From: Oscillospiraceae bacterium
GTDB taxonomy: Bacteria; Bacillota; Clostridia; Oscillospirales; Ruminococcaceae
Direction: 5' to 3'
Assembly: GCA_017847835.1 (NCBI GenBank)
Contig: JAGASH010000008.1
Coordinates: 62,001-126,000 of the forward strand
DNA: 64,000 nucleotides
Part shown: positions 28,184 to 36,555 of the stretch, one piece after another
How positions within the stretch are numbered: the first letter of the stretch is position 1
How the letters are laid out: each line of letters starts with the position of its first letter
Notes under the pieces: model-generated
What the model was told of the DNA's origin: nothing
What the model saw: the letters and a program-made list of their open reading frames with translations, nothing else
Databases searched by the model: none
Translations under genes and position numbers: made by a program

Positions 28184-28293
28184 TTTCTGTTTATTTTTTG
28201 GAAAGCAAGGTTGAAAAAGGGTTAAAGTTATGTATAAAAACTTTTTATTCAACATTTCCGAGTTGATTGTTGAAATTAAAACTTCATAAAAAC

Positions 28294-28330
28294 ATAAAAA
28301 AAAGAGCGGATTTTCACCCGCTCCTTCTTA
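28294..28330 (-). terminator. Terminator of the che operon
   Basis: On the minus strand GGAGCGG pairs with CCGCTC(T) around a short loop, followed by eight T residues, directly after the cheB stop. Confidence 0.85.
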
Positions 28331-28331
28331 T

Positions 28332-29516
28332 TTAATATAGGTTGTTCAGAATAATCTCGGAAATCTTATAAAGCGGCGCTTGTTCCTCGACCGCGCCGAT
28401 ATTATAGGCTTCCATCGGCATTCCGTAAACCACGCAGGTTTCCTTGTCCTGACCGATTGTAAACGCACCTGCCTGACGCATTTTCAGCAAGCCTTCTGCG
28501 CCGTCTTTTCCCATTCCCGTGAGAATTGCGCCGATAGACTGCGCGCCCGCAACCTCGGCTACAGACGTGAACATCACGTCAACCGACGGGCAGTGTCCCG
28601 AAACCTTTTCACCCGGCTTTGAGCTGATATAATAGCCCTGTCTGTCCTTGCACAGCCGCAGATGATGTTCACCCGCGCCGACAATAACCAGCCCTCTGCG
28701 CAGTCGCTCGCCGTCCACAGCCTCTTTGACCTCCATTTTACAGGAATTGTTCAGTCGGTCTGCGTACAGCTTTGTAAATCCCGCGGGCATATGCTGCACG
28801 ACAATAACGGGCGGTGTGTCCTCGGGAAAAAATCTGATAACCTGTTCCAGCGCTTCGGTGCCTCCCGTGGAAGCTCCCAGCGCGATAATTGCCTCGCTTT
28901 TTTTCAGCTTTGTATGCTTGATATAGTTCTTGCCCAAAGCGGGATTTTCCTTGATTTCGTTTCTCGGGTTTGTCAGGAAAATAAAATCTTTTGTTCTCGT
29001 GACCTGTTCTCTTGCCTTTTGTGCAAACTGAACGGAATTTGCCGCGCTGTTAATAACCGAAGAAGACGGCTTTGCCGTGATTTTTGAAGCAAAAGAGGGC
29101 TCGCTTAAAATATGGGCATTTGGATTTGAGTGTTTATAGGCTCTGCGGATTGCCCGACAAAGCTCTGCGGCAAAATTTGCCATTTCGCTTGTAGTTCGGG
29201 TAGAGGGCTTTGCCAGAAACTCGAATGCTCCTGCTTCCAGACATTCGGATTTTTTGTTTTCGGAGCTTGAAATAGCTATTGTCGAGATATAATACTGCGG
29301 CAGCAGCTTTTTCAGAAACGAAATTCCGTCGATTTTCGGCATTTCGATATCAAGCGTCATTACATCGGGCTGATACTTCAAAATCATATCCCGTGCGGAA
29401 TAAGCGTCGCCGGCTTTTCCGACAACCTCAATCATATCGTCCTGCTTGATATAGCGTGCTATAACTTCTCTGAAAAGTATTGAATCATCAACAACCAATA
29501 ATTTAATACGATTCAT
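28332..29516 (-). CDS. cheB: Chemotaxis protein-glutamate methylesterase CheB
   Basis: 394 residues. The receiver domain has the acidic pair DDS at about 10-12 and the phosphorylated aspartate in MTLDIEMPKIDG (about 55). A linker follows, then the methylesterase domain with the serine in GASTGGT, histidine in VVQHMPAGF and aspartate in GMGKDGAEG. It removes methyl groups from chemoreceptors when phosphorylated by CheA. Last gene of cheA-cheW-cheR-cheB. Confidence 0.97.
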   Translation of the reverse strand: MNRIKLLVVDDSILFREVIARYIKQDDMIEVVGKAGDAYSARDMILKYQPDVMTLDIEMPKIDGISFLKKLLPQYYISTIAISSSENKKSECLEAGAFEFLAKPSTRTTSEMANFAAELCRAIRRAYKHSNPNAHILSEPSFASKITAKPSSSVINSAANSVQFAQKAREQVTRTKDFIFLTNPRNEIKENPALGKNYIKHTKLKKSEAIIALGASTGGTEALEQVIRFFPEDTPPVIVVQHMPAGFTKLYADRLNNSCKMEVKEAVDGERLRRGLVIVGAGEHHLRLCKDRQGYYISSKPGEKVSGHCPSVDVMFTSVAEVAGAQSIGAILTGMGKDGAEGLLKMRQAGAFTIGQDKETCVVYGMPMEAYNIGAVEEQAPLYKISEIILNNLY

Positions 29517-29553
29517 CGAAATTCACCCCAATAGCCTATACTATTATAATATA

Positions 29554-30375
29554 TTATTTCTCCTGCTTACGATATATCGCAGGCTTTATGTACTCGAACT
29601 TTGTTTCCTGTCGGTTTACGCTTTCGGCGTGACCGATGAAAAAGTACCCGCCCGGCTTTACCACATCATAAAATCTGTTGACAAGCGCTTGTTTTGTCGG
29701 CTGGTCGAAATAAATCATAACATTCCGGCAGAAAATCAAATCAAACGGATTTTTCACATATTTATCGGGCATAGGGTCCATAAGATTGAACGTCTTGAAG
29801 ATAACTTCGTCCTTTATCCCCTGACAAATCTCGTAGTTACCGTTTCCGAGATTGTTGAAATAGCGACTTTTCCACTCTTTGGAAAGTCCTTTCATTCCCT
29901 CTTCCTGATAAATTCCCGTTTTTGCCTTTCCGATAACATTCTGCGAAATATCCGTCGCGAGAATTCTGGTATCCCAGTTTGCCTTGTCTTTTCCGAAAAA
30001 CTGGTCGATAAGCATTGCCATCGTGTAAACCTCTTCACCCGAAGAACAAGCCGCGCTCCATATTCTCAGAACGTGGTCCTTGCAGACGGTTTTCATATAC
30101 GGCAAAACCACGTCGTTCATAAAAGTATAATGCTCGGGCTCACGCATAAAGAACGTGTGATTTGTCGTGAGCTTATTTAATATGGTAGTAACCTCGGCTC
30201 CTGTCGTATCGTTCATAACAGCGTCGAGATATTCGCTGTAATTTCTGAAATTACGCTCGCGAAGCATATTCCCAAGACGCCCCTGAACCAAAACGCGCTT
30301 TGCGGCAAGATTTATGCCGAAATTATCGTACATAAATTTTACCAGCCGCTGAAATTCAGCGTCGGTTATTTCCAT
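29554..30375 (-). CDS. cheR: Chemotaxis protein methyltransferase CheR
   Basis: 273 residues. The N-terminal helical domain is followed by a SAM-binding domain (RIWSAACSSGEEVYTMAM, FDLIFCRNVMIYF) typical of CheR. It methylates receptor glutamates. Between cheW and cheB in the operon. Confidence 0.97.
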   Translation of the reverse strand: MEITDAEFQRLVKFMYDNFGINLAAKRVLVQGRLGNMLRERNFRNYSEYLDAVMNDTTGAEVTTILNKLTTNHTFFMREPEHYTFMNDVVLPYMKTVCKDHVLRIWSAACSSGEEVYTMAMLIDQFFGKDKANWDTRILATDISQNVIGKAKTGIYQEEGMKGLSKEWKSRYFNNLGNGNYEICQGIKDEVIFKTFNLMDPMPDKYVKNPFDLIFCRNVMIYFDQPTKQALVNRFYDVVKPGGYFFIGHAESVNRQETKFEYIKPAIYRKQEK

Positions 30376-30378
30376 AAA

Positions 30379-30891
30379 TCAGTCCTCCTGTTCATCGAGC
30401 AGCTTTGCTACGTCGAGAATGAGCTTTGTCTGTTCGGAGTTTTTGTCCGAGCGTATCATATACTGAATGAAAGCGTTTGTGTTGACGTTTTTGTTTTCGG
30501 GAGTAGCCGAGATATCGCTTGAATGGATATCCTCAACATTTGCGACATTATCGACGATAATTCCGACAGACGTTTCGTTGAACGAAAGCGTGATAATGCA
30601 GGTATGCGAAGTCACGGGAATTTCGGGCTTTCCGAAGCGTGTTCTGATGTCGATTACAGGCACAACCTTCGAGCGCACGTTGATAATTCCCTTGATATAA
30701 TCGGGAACGTGCGGTACTTTGGTAATTCTCTGCATACCGATAATCTCGACAACATACTGTATTTCAATACCGTAAACCTGTTCGCCGATATTAAAAGTCA
30801 TAACCTTTCCGAGAACGGAATTATCTGCAACGAGTTTTCTGTCACCGGACTGCTGCTTTGCGACAGCTTCTTTAATTACATCACTTGTCAT
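30379..30891 (-). CDS. cheW: Chemotaxis coupling protein CheW
   Basis: 170 residues with a single CheW SH3-like double barrel (YGIEIQYVVEIIGMQRITKVPHVP at the start, V.PVIDIRTRFG in the middle). It links receptors to CheA. Only 12 bp separate it from cheA and 3 bp from cheR. Confidence 0.97.
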   Translation of the reverse strand: MTSDVIKEAVAKQQSGDRKLVADNSVLGKVMTFNIGEQVYGIEIQYVVEIIGMQRITKVPHVPDYIKGIINVRSKVVPVIDIRTRFGKPEIPVTSHTCIITLSFNETSVGIIVDNVANVEDIHSSDISATPENKNVNTNAFIQYMIRSDKNSEQTKLILDVAKLLDEQED

Positions 30892-30903
30892 ATTATCTCC
30901 CCC

Positions 30904-33009
30904 TTAACCGATAAGCGTATTTGTATCAATGATAAGCGAAATGCTGCCGTCTCCCATAATTGTGCAGCCCGAAAGACCTTCACCCTTGATATTGTAGCGC
31001 GCAAGATATTTCGGGAACGGTTTTACGACAACCTGCTGTTCGCCGATTAACTTATCGGCAAAGATGCACATACTCTTGTTGTCGGTTTCAACCAGCAGCA
31101 GAATACCGTCCTGAAGCTCGGTGACTTCGGTTTCGATGCCGAATTTCTCGTGCATACGAAGCAGAGGATAGCATATTCCGCGAAGCATAATCATTTCGTT
31201 TCCGTCGGTATCGCGAAGAATTTGTTCTGTCTCAACTTTGAAGCTCTCGCGGATTGTAGAAATCGGAACGGTGAAAACTATGTCGCCGACGGAGATTTCC
31301 ATTCCGTCGATAATTGCGAGAGTGAGCGGGATTTTGATGATAAATGTTGTGCCGACGCCCTTTGTGCTGTCAACAACGATTGTACCGTTGCACTTTTCAA
31401 CATTTGCCTTTACAACGTCCATTCCGACGCCGCGTCCGCTGAATTCGGTAACCTGTTCGTTTGTGGAAAATCCGGGGAGAAGAATGAGGTTCTGGATTTC
31501 CTTTACGGTATATTCGCTCTCGGGCTTTGTGAGAATACCCTGACGTCTTGCCTTTGCGAGAATTTTCTCGGGGTCGATACCTGCGCCGTCATCGGAAACC
31601 GTGATAACAACCTCGCCCGAGGAATTCTGCGCTGTGAGCTTTAATGTGCCCTTTGCGGGCTTGCCGTTTTTGGTTCTGTCCTCGACATTTTCCTCAATGC
31701 CGTGGTCCATACAGTTTCTTACGAGGTGCATAAGCGGGTCCTGAAGGCTGTCCACAATGGACTTATCAACCTCGGTGTCCTCGCCTTCCATAACGAATTC
31801 AACGTCCTTGCCGAGCTTTTTACGCATATCGCGGACAATTCTGTTCATCTTCTGGAAAACGCCCGACAGCGGAACCATTCTGATTGACATAACGGTGTCC
31901 TGAAGCTCGCCGGTGAGTTTTTTGAGGTCGCGCGCAGCCTTGCTGAAGCTTTCGAGTTCAAGACCTTCGAGGTCGGGGTTTGAAATAACCATTGACTCGG
32001 TTGTGATGATTTCACCTACGATATCGTTGAGCGCGTCAAGCTTTGCAAGATTTACGCTGATAAGGCTCTGTTTCTGGCTTCCGCCTTGAGCGGCAGCATT
32101 TGCCACGGCAGCCTGCGCCTTTTCAACCGCAGACTCGGTAGGAGCGGGAGCAGCAGCGGGCTTTTCGGGAGCGCTCTGAACAGCTTCCTTTGCGGGCTCG
32201 GGCGGAATTTCCGCTGTGGGAGCGCTGCTTGCTGCGGGAGCTTCGGCAGCCGCTGTCAGAACCTCGTAGGACTGAACGTTGAGCGCGGTTTCAATCTGTT
32301 TGAGTATGTAATCCTGATTATCCTCAGTGGAGAAAGTAATCAAAAAGCCGTGCTCGATGATTTCCTTTGAGGTTTCGGGATTTGTTTCAACATCTGCGGG
32401 GAAATATTCGAGGAAGGAGCACTCCTCGCGGATTGTGTTTATGAGGAGGAACGCGCGCAGGTTCTCCATCTGGCAGCCTTCCTCAAAGAAAACGCGAACG
32501 GAGGTTTTCTGCTTGTCGGGAGCAGCCTCGGGAGCGCTTGCCGCAGGAGCGGCATTTTCGGCAGCTGCGGGAGCTTCACCGTTTGCTTCGCCGGAGAGCT
32601 TTTCCTTTGCATTTTTGAGCTTTTCGATAAGACCGTCAAAGTCAAACAGCTCGTATTCACCGCCGACGTTATTCTGAATAGCCTCAATCTGCGCCTTATA
32701 GGAGTCGGAAACCTGGAAAACTAGGTCATATACGAAACTGACATCGGTGATGAGTTCGGGGTTCTCACGGATAACGAAGAACATATCCTCCGCCTTATGA
32801 GCGAGCACAGACAGATTGTCGAAGCCCATCATCGCGGAAGAACCCTTGATTGTGTGCATTATACGGAAAATCTCCTTGATATCCTCGCTCTCGAAAGCGT
32901 TTGCCTGTTCTGTGCGCAGGAGAATTTCGTCCAGCTGTTCCAGAAGAGAATTTGTTTCATAGAAGTACATATCAAGCATTGCTTCCATACCGGGTTCAAT
33001 TTTTGCCAT
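30904..33009 (-). CDS. cheA: Chemotaxis histidine kinase CheA
   Basis: 701 residues. P1 carries the phosphorylated histidine in IMHTIKGSSAMMG (about 51-63). An Ala/Pro-rich linker follows, then a P2-like domain at about 175-255, a second Ala/Pro linker and P3 dimerization helices. P4 holds the N box (LVRNCMDHG), G1 (DDGAGI) and G2 (GRGVGMDV). P5 is CheW-like and C-terminal. The normal partner CheY is not in this window. The leader contains an inverted repeat GAATTCG...CGAATTC near 33,072-33,093. Confidence 0.97.
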   Translation of the reverse strand: MAKIEPGMEAMLDMYFYETNSLLEQLDEILLRTEQANAFESEDIKEIFRIMHTIKGSSAMMGFDNLSVLAHKAEDMFFVIRENPELITDVSFVYDLVFQVSDSYKAQIEAIQNNVGGEYELFDFDGLIEKLKNAKEKLSGEANGEAPAAAENAAPAASAPEAAPDKQKTSVRVFFEEGCQMENLRAFLLINTIREECSFLEYFPADVETNPETSKEIIEHGFLITFSTEDNQDYILKQIETALNVQSYEVLTAAAEAPAASSAPTAEIPPEPAKEAVQSAPEKPAAAPAPTESAVEKAQAAVANAAAQGGSQKQSLISVNLAKLDALNDIVGEIITTESMVISNPDLEGLELESFSKAARDLKKLTGELQDTVMSIRMVPLSGVFQKMNRIVRDMRKKLGKDVEFVMEGEDTEVDKSIVDSLQDPLMHLVRNCMDHGIEENVEDRTKNGKPAKGTLKLTAQNSSGEVVITVSDDGAGIDPEKILAKARRQGILTKPESEYTVKEIQNLILLPGFSTNEQVTEFSGRGVGMDVVKANVEKCNGTIVVDSTKGVGTTFIIKIPLTLAIIDGMEISVGDIVFTVPISTIRESFKVETEQILRDTDGNEMIMLRGICYPLLRMHEKFGIETEVTELQDGILLLVETDNKSMCIFADKLIGEQQVVVKPFPKYLARYNIKGEGLSGCTIMGDGSISLIIDTNTLIG

Positions 33010-33122
33010 AATATTAATTCCTTTCCGAATACGCGCAGAGGCGTTTATTTTTTTGATGAATTTATGTTAAAGAATTCGCTTTTTTCCGAATTCTAAAATT
33101 TTTTTGAAAAAGCCCTTTTATC

Positions 33123-33150
33123 TTGCCGGAAAATATGTTATTATTATATT
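33123..33150 (+). promoter_or_regulatory. Possible promoter of the FliK-like gene
   Basis: TTGCCG and TATATT are 16 bp apart, about 50 bp before the start codon. Confidence 0.5.
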
Positions 33151-33199
33151 AAGACGATTTTTAATTTGTTTGGTAATTCACTTTTGGGAGGCAGTTAAG

Positions 33200-35230
33200 A
33201 TGGCGCAGATACCGCAGATAAACAACCCGATAACCGCCAAAAACTATAATTACAGTCCCAGACAGCAGGACGAAACCACCGAGCCGTTTGACATTGTAAA
33301 GCTCACGGGAGTGGGTGCGGCGGGAGTAAACTCAGACTCCGCGTCCAAAAGCCGCCTTGAAATGGGCAACCGCGAGCTTATTCCCTTGCAGGTTCAGGTC
33401 GCGAAGGACCCGACGCTTGCCGTGGAAATGCTCAAAGACTTGCTCAATGTCGAGGTGCTCAATCAGGCTCTTGTCACCGGCCACACCGAGCTTTACGGCA
33501 GCCTGAAAAATCTTGCTTCGGAGCTTTATGTGACGCCCGACCAGCTCGTCGAGGAAATCCAGAACCAGGAGCAGCAGAACACGATGTTCTCGGGACACGA
33601 GTTTTACGATGTTCTGCGCGAGGTTGCCCAGACGACTTCCGACCCGAACACCAAGGAGCTTATCGGAAATCTTCTGAAATCGATAAACTTTGCTCAGAAC
33701 AAGGACGAAATTCTCGGAGCGCTTCGTGCAAATCTGAAGTTTCTCTCGGAGTATTATTCCCCGAACGAAAAGCTCTCGGAAAAGCTGCTCAATCTTTCGC
33801 AGGAATGGGGCGCTGACGACGCCGAACAGTATTTTGATTATCTGAAAGGCGAAACCCTCTCGATACTAAAAGACGTGAGCGCAAGTCTTCTGAACGACGA
33901 CAAAACGCAGATGCTCATTCCGCTTATAACGCACAATCTTTCGCGCTACAACAACAGCCCGTATATGTGCAAGGAATACTTCAATCTTCTGCTCACGCAG
34001 ATTTCCTCGGGAACGCTCCGTGAGTCGCTGAAAAACTCTTTCGGCCGTCTGTATTCTGCGATTTTCGACAAGAAGCCGATGCAAAATCCTCAGACGATGG
34101 AAGACATTCGGGAAATGGATACCGAAAGACAAGTTCCTAATGATAATTATACTACAAATCAACAACAAAATCAACTACTTTCAACCATTTCAGACGATAA
34201 AAATTCATCTTTTAATGGTATAAATAGTGAATTTCAGCAGAATAACATAAATTCCGAAGAAGAATTTGTGGAAAATGTAGAAAATTTTTCCGGAGAAAAT
34301 GCCGAAATAGAGGAAAATGCCGAAGCCGAACTCACCGGCTGGCACAAATTCCTGAATGAAACTATGAGCGAGAAGGGATATATGCAGCTTTTAAAGGAAA
34401 GCGGCTATAATATCGAGCATATTCTCGCGAATTACAACCGCGGAAAGCTGAGCGGCACGGACGCTCTGAAAATGCTCACGGACGGACTTTTCCTCAAATC
34501 CGAGTATCCCGAGGCTGAGCTTAACAGCTCGCTTATGCTGGCGGATTTCTCGAAGGTAAACACAATGCAGGAGCTTATCGACAACCTGAACCTGCTTCTG
34601 CGCGATATGCCCGATATCCCGCTCAGAGAGCGGCTTTACGGAGTTTTCGTTGACATCATCGACAAAATGTCGGTTAAAAACGAGCTTCCTCAGCACGGAA
34701 TAAGACCTCCCGTAAGCTCCACGCTCGACAACCTCACCGACTTCATTCAGAAAAACATCAACAACCCCGCGCTGAAATCGCTTGACAGCTTTAACGCGGC
34801 AAATCTTCTGCAAAGCCTGCTGAATGCGCCGGGAGTTTTCACGCCGCTTGCTCACTACATCTTGCCGCTTGAAGTCAACAACACGCGCGCTTTCGGGGAG
34901 CTTTGGGTTGACAACGACGAAAACAACCCGAACAACACCCCCGGCACTCAGCGAAACTATCATCTTTTCCTCACGTTTGACGTTGAAAGTATCGGCAGAT
35001 TTGAGGTTGATATGTACGCAATCGGCGAGGAAGTAAACCTCACGCTGCTTTATCCGACGCGGTTTGAGAAAGAAATCGAGCCGATGAAGGAGCGCGTGAC
35101 GAAGATTATCCGAAACAGCGGTTATTCCGCGAGAACATTTGAAACAGCGCCGCTTAAAAAGCCGCACAATCTTGTTGAGATTTTCCCGAAAATCACCGAC
35201 AAGCGCACAACTTTGAACACGAGAGTATAA
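33200..35230 (+). CDS. FliK-like (hook-length control type) protein
   Basis: 676 residues from the ATG at 33200, with GGGAGG 8 bp upstream. Most of the protein is helical and without recognizable motifs. Residues about 310-375 form a Gln/Asn/Glu-rich low-complexity linker whose DNA is much more AT-rich than the flanks (34,135-34,330). The C-terminal about 110 residues (FGELWVDND..., FLTFDVESIGRFEVDM, LLYPTRF) resemble the FliK C-terminal domain that talks to FlhB. The next gene encodes an FlhB-C-like protein, as in the ylqG-ylqH pair of Bacillus. FliK assignment is inferred from the C-terminus and the pairing. Confidence 0.65.
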   Translation: MAQIPQINNPITAKNYNYSPRQQDETTEPFDIVKLTGVGAAGVNSDSASKSRLEMGNRELIPLQVQVAKDPTLAVEMLKDLLNVEVLNQALVTGHTELYGSLKNLASELYVTPDQLVEEIQNQEQQNTMFSGHEFYDVLREVAQTTSDPNTKELIGNLLKSINFAQNKDEILGALRANLKFLSEYYSPNEKLSEKLLNLSQEWGADDAEQYFDYLKGETLSILKDVSASLLNDDKTQMLIPLITHNLSRYNNSPYMCKEYFNLLLTQISSGTLRESLKNSFGRLYSAIFDKKPMQNPQTMEDIREMDTERQVPNDNYTTNQQQNQLLSTISDDKNSSFNGINSEFQQNNINSEEEFVENVENFSGENAEIEENAEAELTGWHKFLNETMSEKGYMQLLKESGYNIEHILANYNRGKLSGTDALKMLTDGLFLKSEYPEAELNSSLMLADFSKVNTMQELIDNLNLLLRDMPDIPLRERLYGVFVDIIDKMSVKNELPQHGIRPPVSSTLDNLTDFIQKNINNPALKSLDSFNAANLLQSLLNAPGVFTPLAHYILPLEVNNTRAFGELWVDNDENNPNNTPGTQRNYHLFLTFDVESIGRFEVDMYAIGEEVNLTLLYPTRFEKEIEPMKERVTKIIRNSGYSARTFETAPLKKPHNLVEIFPKITDKRTTLNTRV

Positions 35231-35245
35231 CGAGGAGTGAAAGAA

Positions 35246-35557
35246 ATGCCGAAAGAAAAACACCCTATGCCGCCCGCGAACAACAAGCGACTTTACGGGC
35301 AAAACGCGGCGGTTGCGCTGAAATACAATCCCGATATGAACTATGCGCCGGTTGTGGTGGCTTCGGGACTTGGTGAGCTTGCGCAGAGAATTGTCAATAT
35401 CGCCGACGAGGCTGGAGTTCCCGTTTACCGCGACGACAGCGTGGCAGCGCTTCTGGTTATGCTGAACGCAGGCGAAACAATCCCGAAGGAGCTGTATCAG
35501 ATAGTTGCAGCTATCTATGCGGAAGTTGTCTATACATCGGATAAGATGAGAAAATAA
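35246..35557 (+). CDS. FlhB C-terminal-domain-like protein (YlqH/EscU type)
   Basis: 103 residues from the ATG at 35246, preceded by GAGGAG. The sequence NAAVALKYNPDMNYAPVVVA, then ELAQRIVNIADEAGVPVYRD and IPKELYQIVAAIYAEV, matches the cytoplasmic export-switch domain of FlhB. The membrane part and the self-cleaving NPTH are absent; the region after the cleavage point is kept. Such stand-alone homologs may compete with or stand in for FlhB-C. It overlaps no other gene and ends one base before a structured repeat. Confidence 0.85.
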   Translation: MPKEKHPMPPANNKRLYGQNAAVALKYNPDMNYAPVVVASGLGELAQRIVNIADEAGVPVYRDDSVAALLVMLNAGETIPKELYQIVAAIYAEVVYTSDKMRK

Positions 35558-35657
35558 ACCGACGATAAGCCGCCATCTGCGTCGTCAACGTCACGTTCGG
35601 CAGGCACAAAGCCTAGCCGAAGTGACGTTTCCTAGCATCTGACGACTTCTCGTCGGT
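35558..35657 (+). repeat. Covarying structured element, copy 1
   Basis: A 100-nt element beginning directly after the flhB-like stop codon. The outer stem is ACCGACGA/TCGTCGGT. An inner arm pairs AACGTCAC with GTGACGTT and TTCGGC with GCCGAA, and is capped by AGGC-ACAAA-GCCT. Its partner at 36,298 has the same loops and single-stranded parts but different, still complementary, stems. Confidence 0.75.
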
Positions 35658-35675
35658 TTTAGAAAAGATGAAAAA

Positions 35676-35714
35676 TGAAACCCCGCGCCGTTTTCCACAA
35701 GCGCGGGGGTTTTG
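35676..35714. terminator. Bidirectional terminator between flhB-like gene and queT
   Basis: CCCCGCGC at 35681 pairs with GCGCGGGG at 35701. A T-rich stretch follows on the plus strand (GGTTTTGTG) and on the minus strand (TTTCATTTTT). It serves two convergent genes. Confidence 0.8.
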
Positions 35715-35720
35715 TGTAAT

Positions 35721-36242
35721 TTAAGCCTCAGCCTTTTTTCTGGAATTTCTTGTGCTTCCAATAAGATTGTTCAAGAGGAAGCGGTTTTTCTCTAAAATCA
35801 GCTTGAACAGCAAAATTCCGAGAACGCACACGCAGACAAGCTCACCGAGCGCGACCGTTCCCGCCGAGAACCAGAACGGCTCACCGCAGAGGTACAGCTC
35901 AAATCCGACAATCAGACCGTTTGCGACAACGGGCAGAAGCGAAGCGATGTAAATATTCTTCATATAGTACATCGGGATAACGGCAACGGCTGTCGCGAGG
36001 GTGCCGAAGATGATGTCGTAAAGACCGAACGGGCTGAAAAGGTTCGCGATAAAGCAGCCGAGGATGAGCGCTATGCTGTAATCTTTGCGGTAAAAGGCAA
36101 GCAGAACGAGCGCCTCGGAGAAGCGGAACTGTATCGGACCGTAGGAAAGCGGCTGGATAAGTACCGTCATCACAGCATACGCCGCCGCAACGAGCGCAAG
36201 CCGAACCAAGTTTTTGGTGTTGAAAATTTCGTTTTTTTGCAT
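35721..36242 (-). CDS. queT: Queuosine precursor transporter QueT (ECF S component)
   Basis: 173 residues from the ATG at 36242, overlapping the ribosome binding site of the riboswitch. Five to six membrane helices are seen. The family signature RFSEALVLLAFY and the LGCFIANLFSPFG segment match QueT, the substrate-binding component of an ECF transporter for queuine precursors. Assignment is strengthened by the preQ1-I riboswitch in its leader. Confidence 0.93.
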   Translation of the reverse strand: MQKNEIFNTKNLVRLALVAAAYAVMTVLIQPLSYGPIQFRFSEALVLLAFYRKDYSIALILGCFIANLFSPFGLYDIIFGTLATAVAVIPMYYMKNIYIASLLPVVANGLIVGFELYLCGEPFWFSAGTVALGELVCVCVLGILLFKLILEKNRFLLNNLIGSTRNSRKKAEA

Positions 36243-36250
36243 AAAAAAAG

Positions 36251-36290
36251 CTCCTTGTTTTTTTACAATGGTTAGCAAGAACAACATTGT
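36251..36290 (-). promoter_or_regulatory. preQ1-I riboswitch
   Basis: On the minus strand: P1 is ACAATG/CATTGT; the loop contains TTCTTGCTAAC; then an A7 tract and ACAAGGAG. The CTTG of the loop can pair with CAAG to form the H-type pseudoknot, which buries the AAGGAG ribosome binding site of queT. This matches the preQ1-I consensus (UUCUnGCUnnA, A-rich, CUnAGGAG type end). Binding preQ1 would block translation of queT. Confidence 0.9.
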
Positions 36291-36297
36291 ATTCTGC

Positions 36298-36400
36298 GGT
36301 CTGACGATAAACCGTCATCTGCGTTGTCAACGAGCCGTCGGCAGGCACAAAGCCTAGCCGACAACTCGTTTCCTAGCATCTGACGATTTCTCGTCAGACC
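36298..36400 (-). repeat. Covarying structured element, copy 2, in the queT leader
   Basis: A 103-nt element lying between the queT transcription start and the preQ1 aptamer. Plus-strand stems are GGTCTGACGA/TCGTCAGACC, AACGAG/CTCGTT and GTCGGC/GCCGAC around the same AGGC-ACAAA-GCCT cap as copy 1. CATCTGCGTYGTC and TTTCCTAGCATCTGACGA are shared with copy 1. It sits in the same orientation as copy 1 on the DNA, so the queT transcript carries its complement. Confidence 0.75.
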
Positions 36401-36409
36401 TGCTTGCTT

Positions 36410-36438
36410 ATTATAGCATAGAATATTTTAAATTTCAA
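36410..36438 (-). promoter_or_regulatory. queT promoter
   Basis: On the minus strand TTGAAA and TATAAT are separated by 17 bp. The start would fall at about 36,403, placing the structured element and riboswitch in the leader. Confidence 0.85.
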
Positions 36439-36467
36439 CCCTTTTTTCAAGTTTTTTGGAAAAGCTG

Positions 36468-36496
36468 TTGATTTTGTACAAGAAATATGTTAAAAT
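36468..36496 (+). promoter_or_regulatory. moxR promoter
   Basis: TTGATT and TAAAAT are 17 bp apart, divergent from the queT promoter. Confidence 0.7.
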
Positions 36497-36555
36497 AAAG
36501 ATGTATATTTATTCAGTTTTAGTTTCGGTATAATTTCATTAAAAGGGGTAAAAAA

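Larger units (their letters stand above)
27583..28331. other. oriC part 2: AT-rich region upstream of dnaA with DnaA-box-like cluster
   Basis: 749 bp without a gene. Sites of the form TGTTGAWAA or its complement occur at 27713-27721, 27849-27857, 27861-27869, 28048-28056, 28097-28105, 28144-28152 and 28246-28254, with near matches at 27801 and 28268. They resemble the DnaA box TGTGGATAA with G replaced by T at the fourth position. Repeat copies B and C, the dnaA promoter and the cheB terminator also lie here. Together with the dnaN-dnaA gap this looks like a bipartite origin. Confidence 0.75.
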
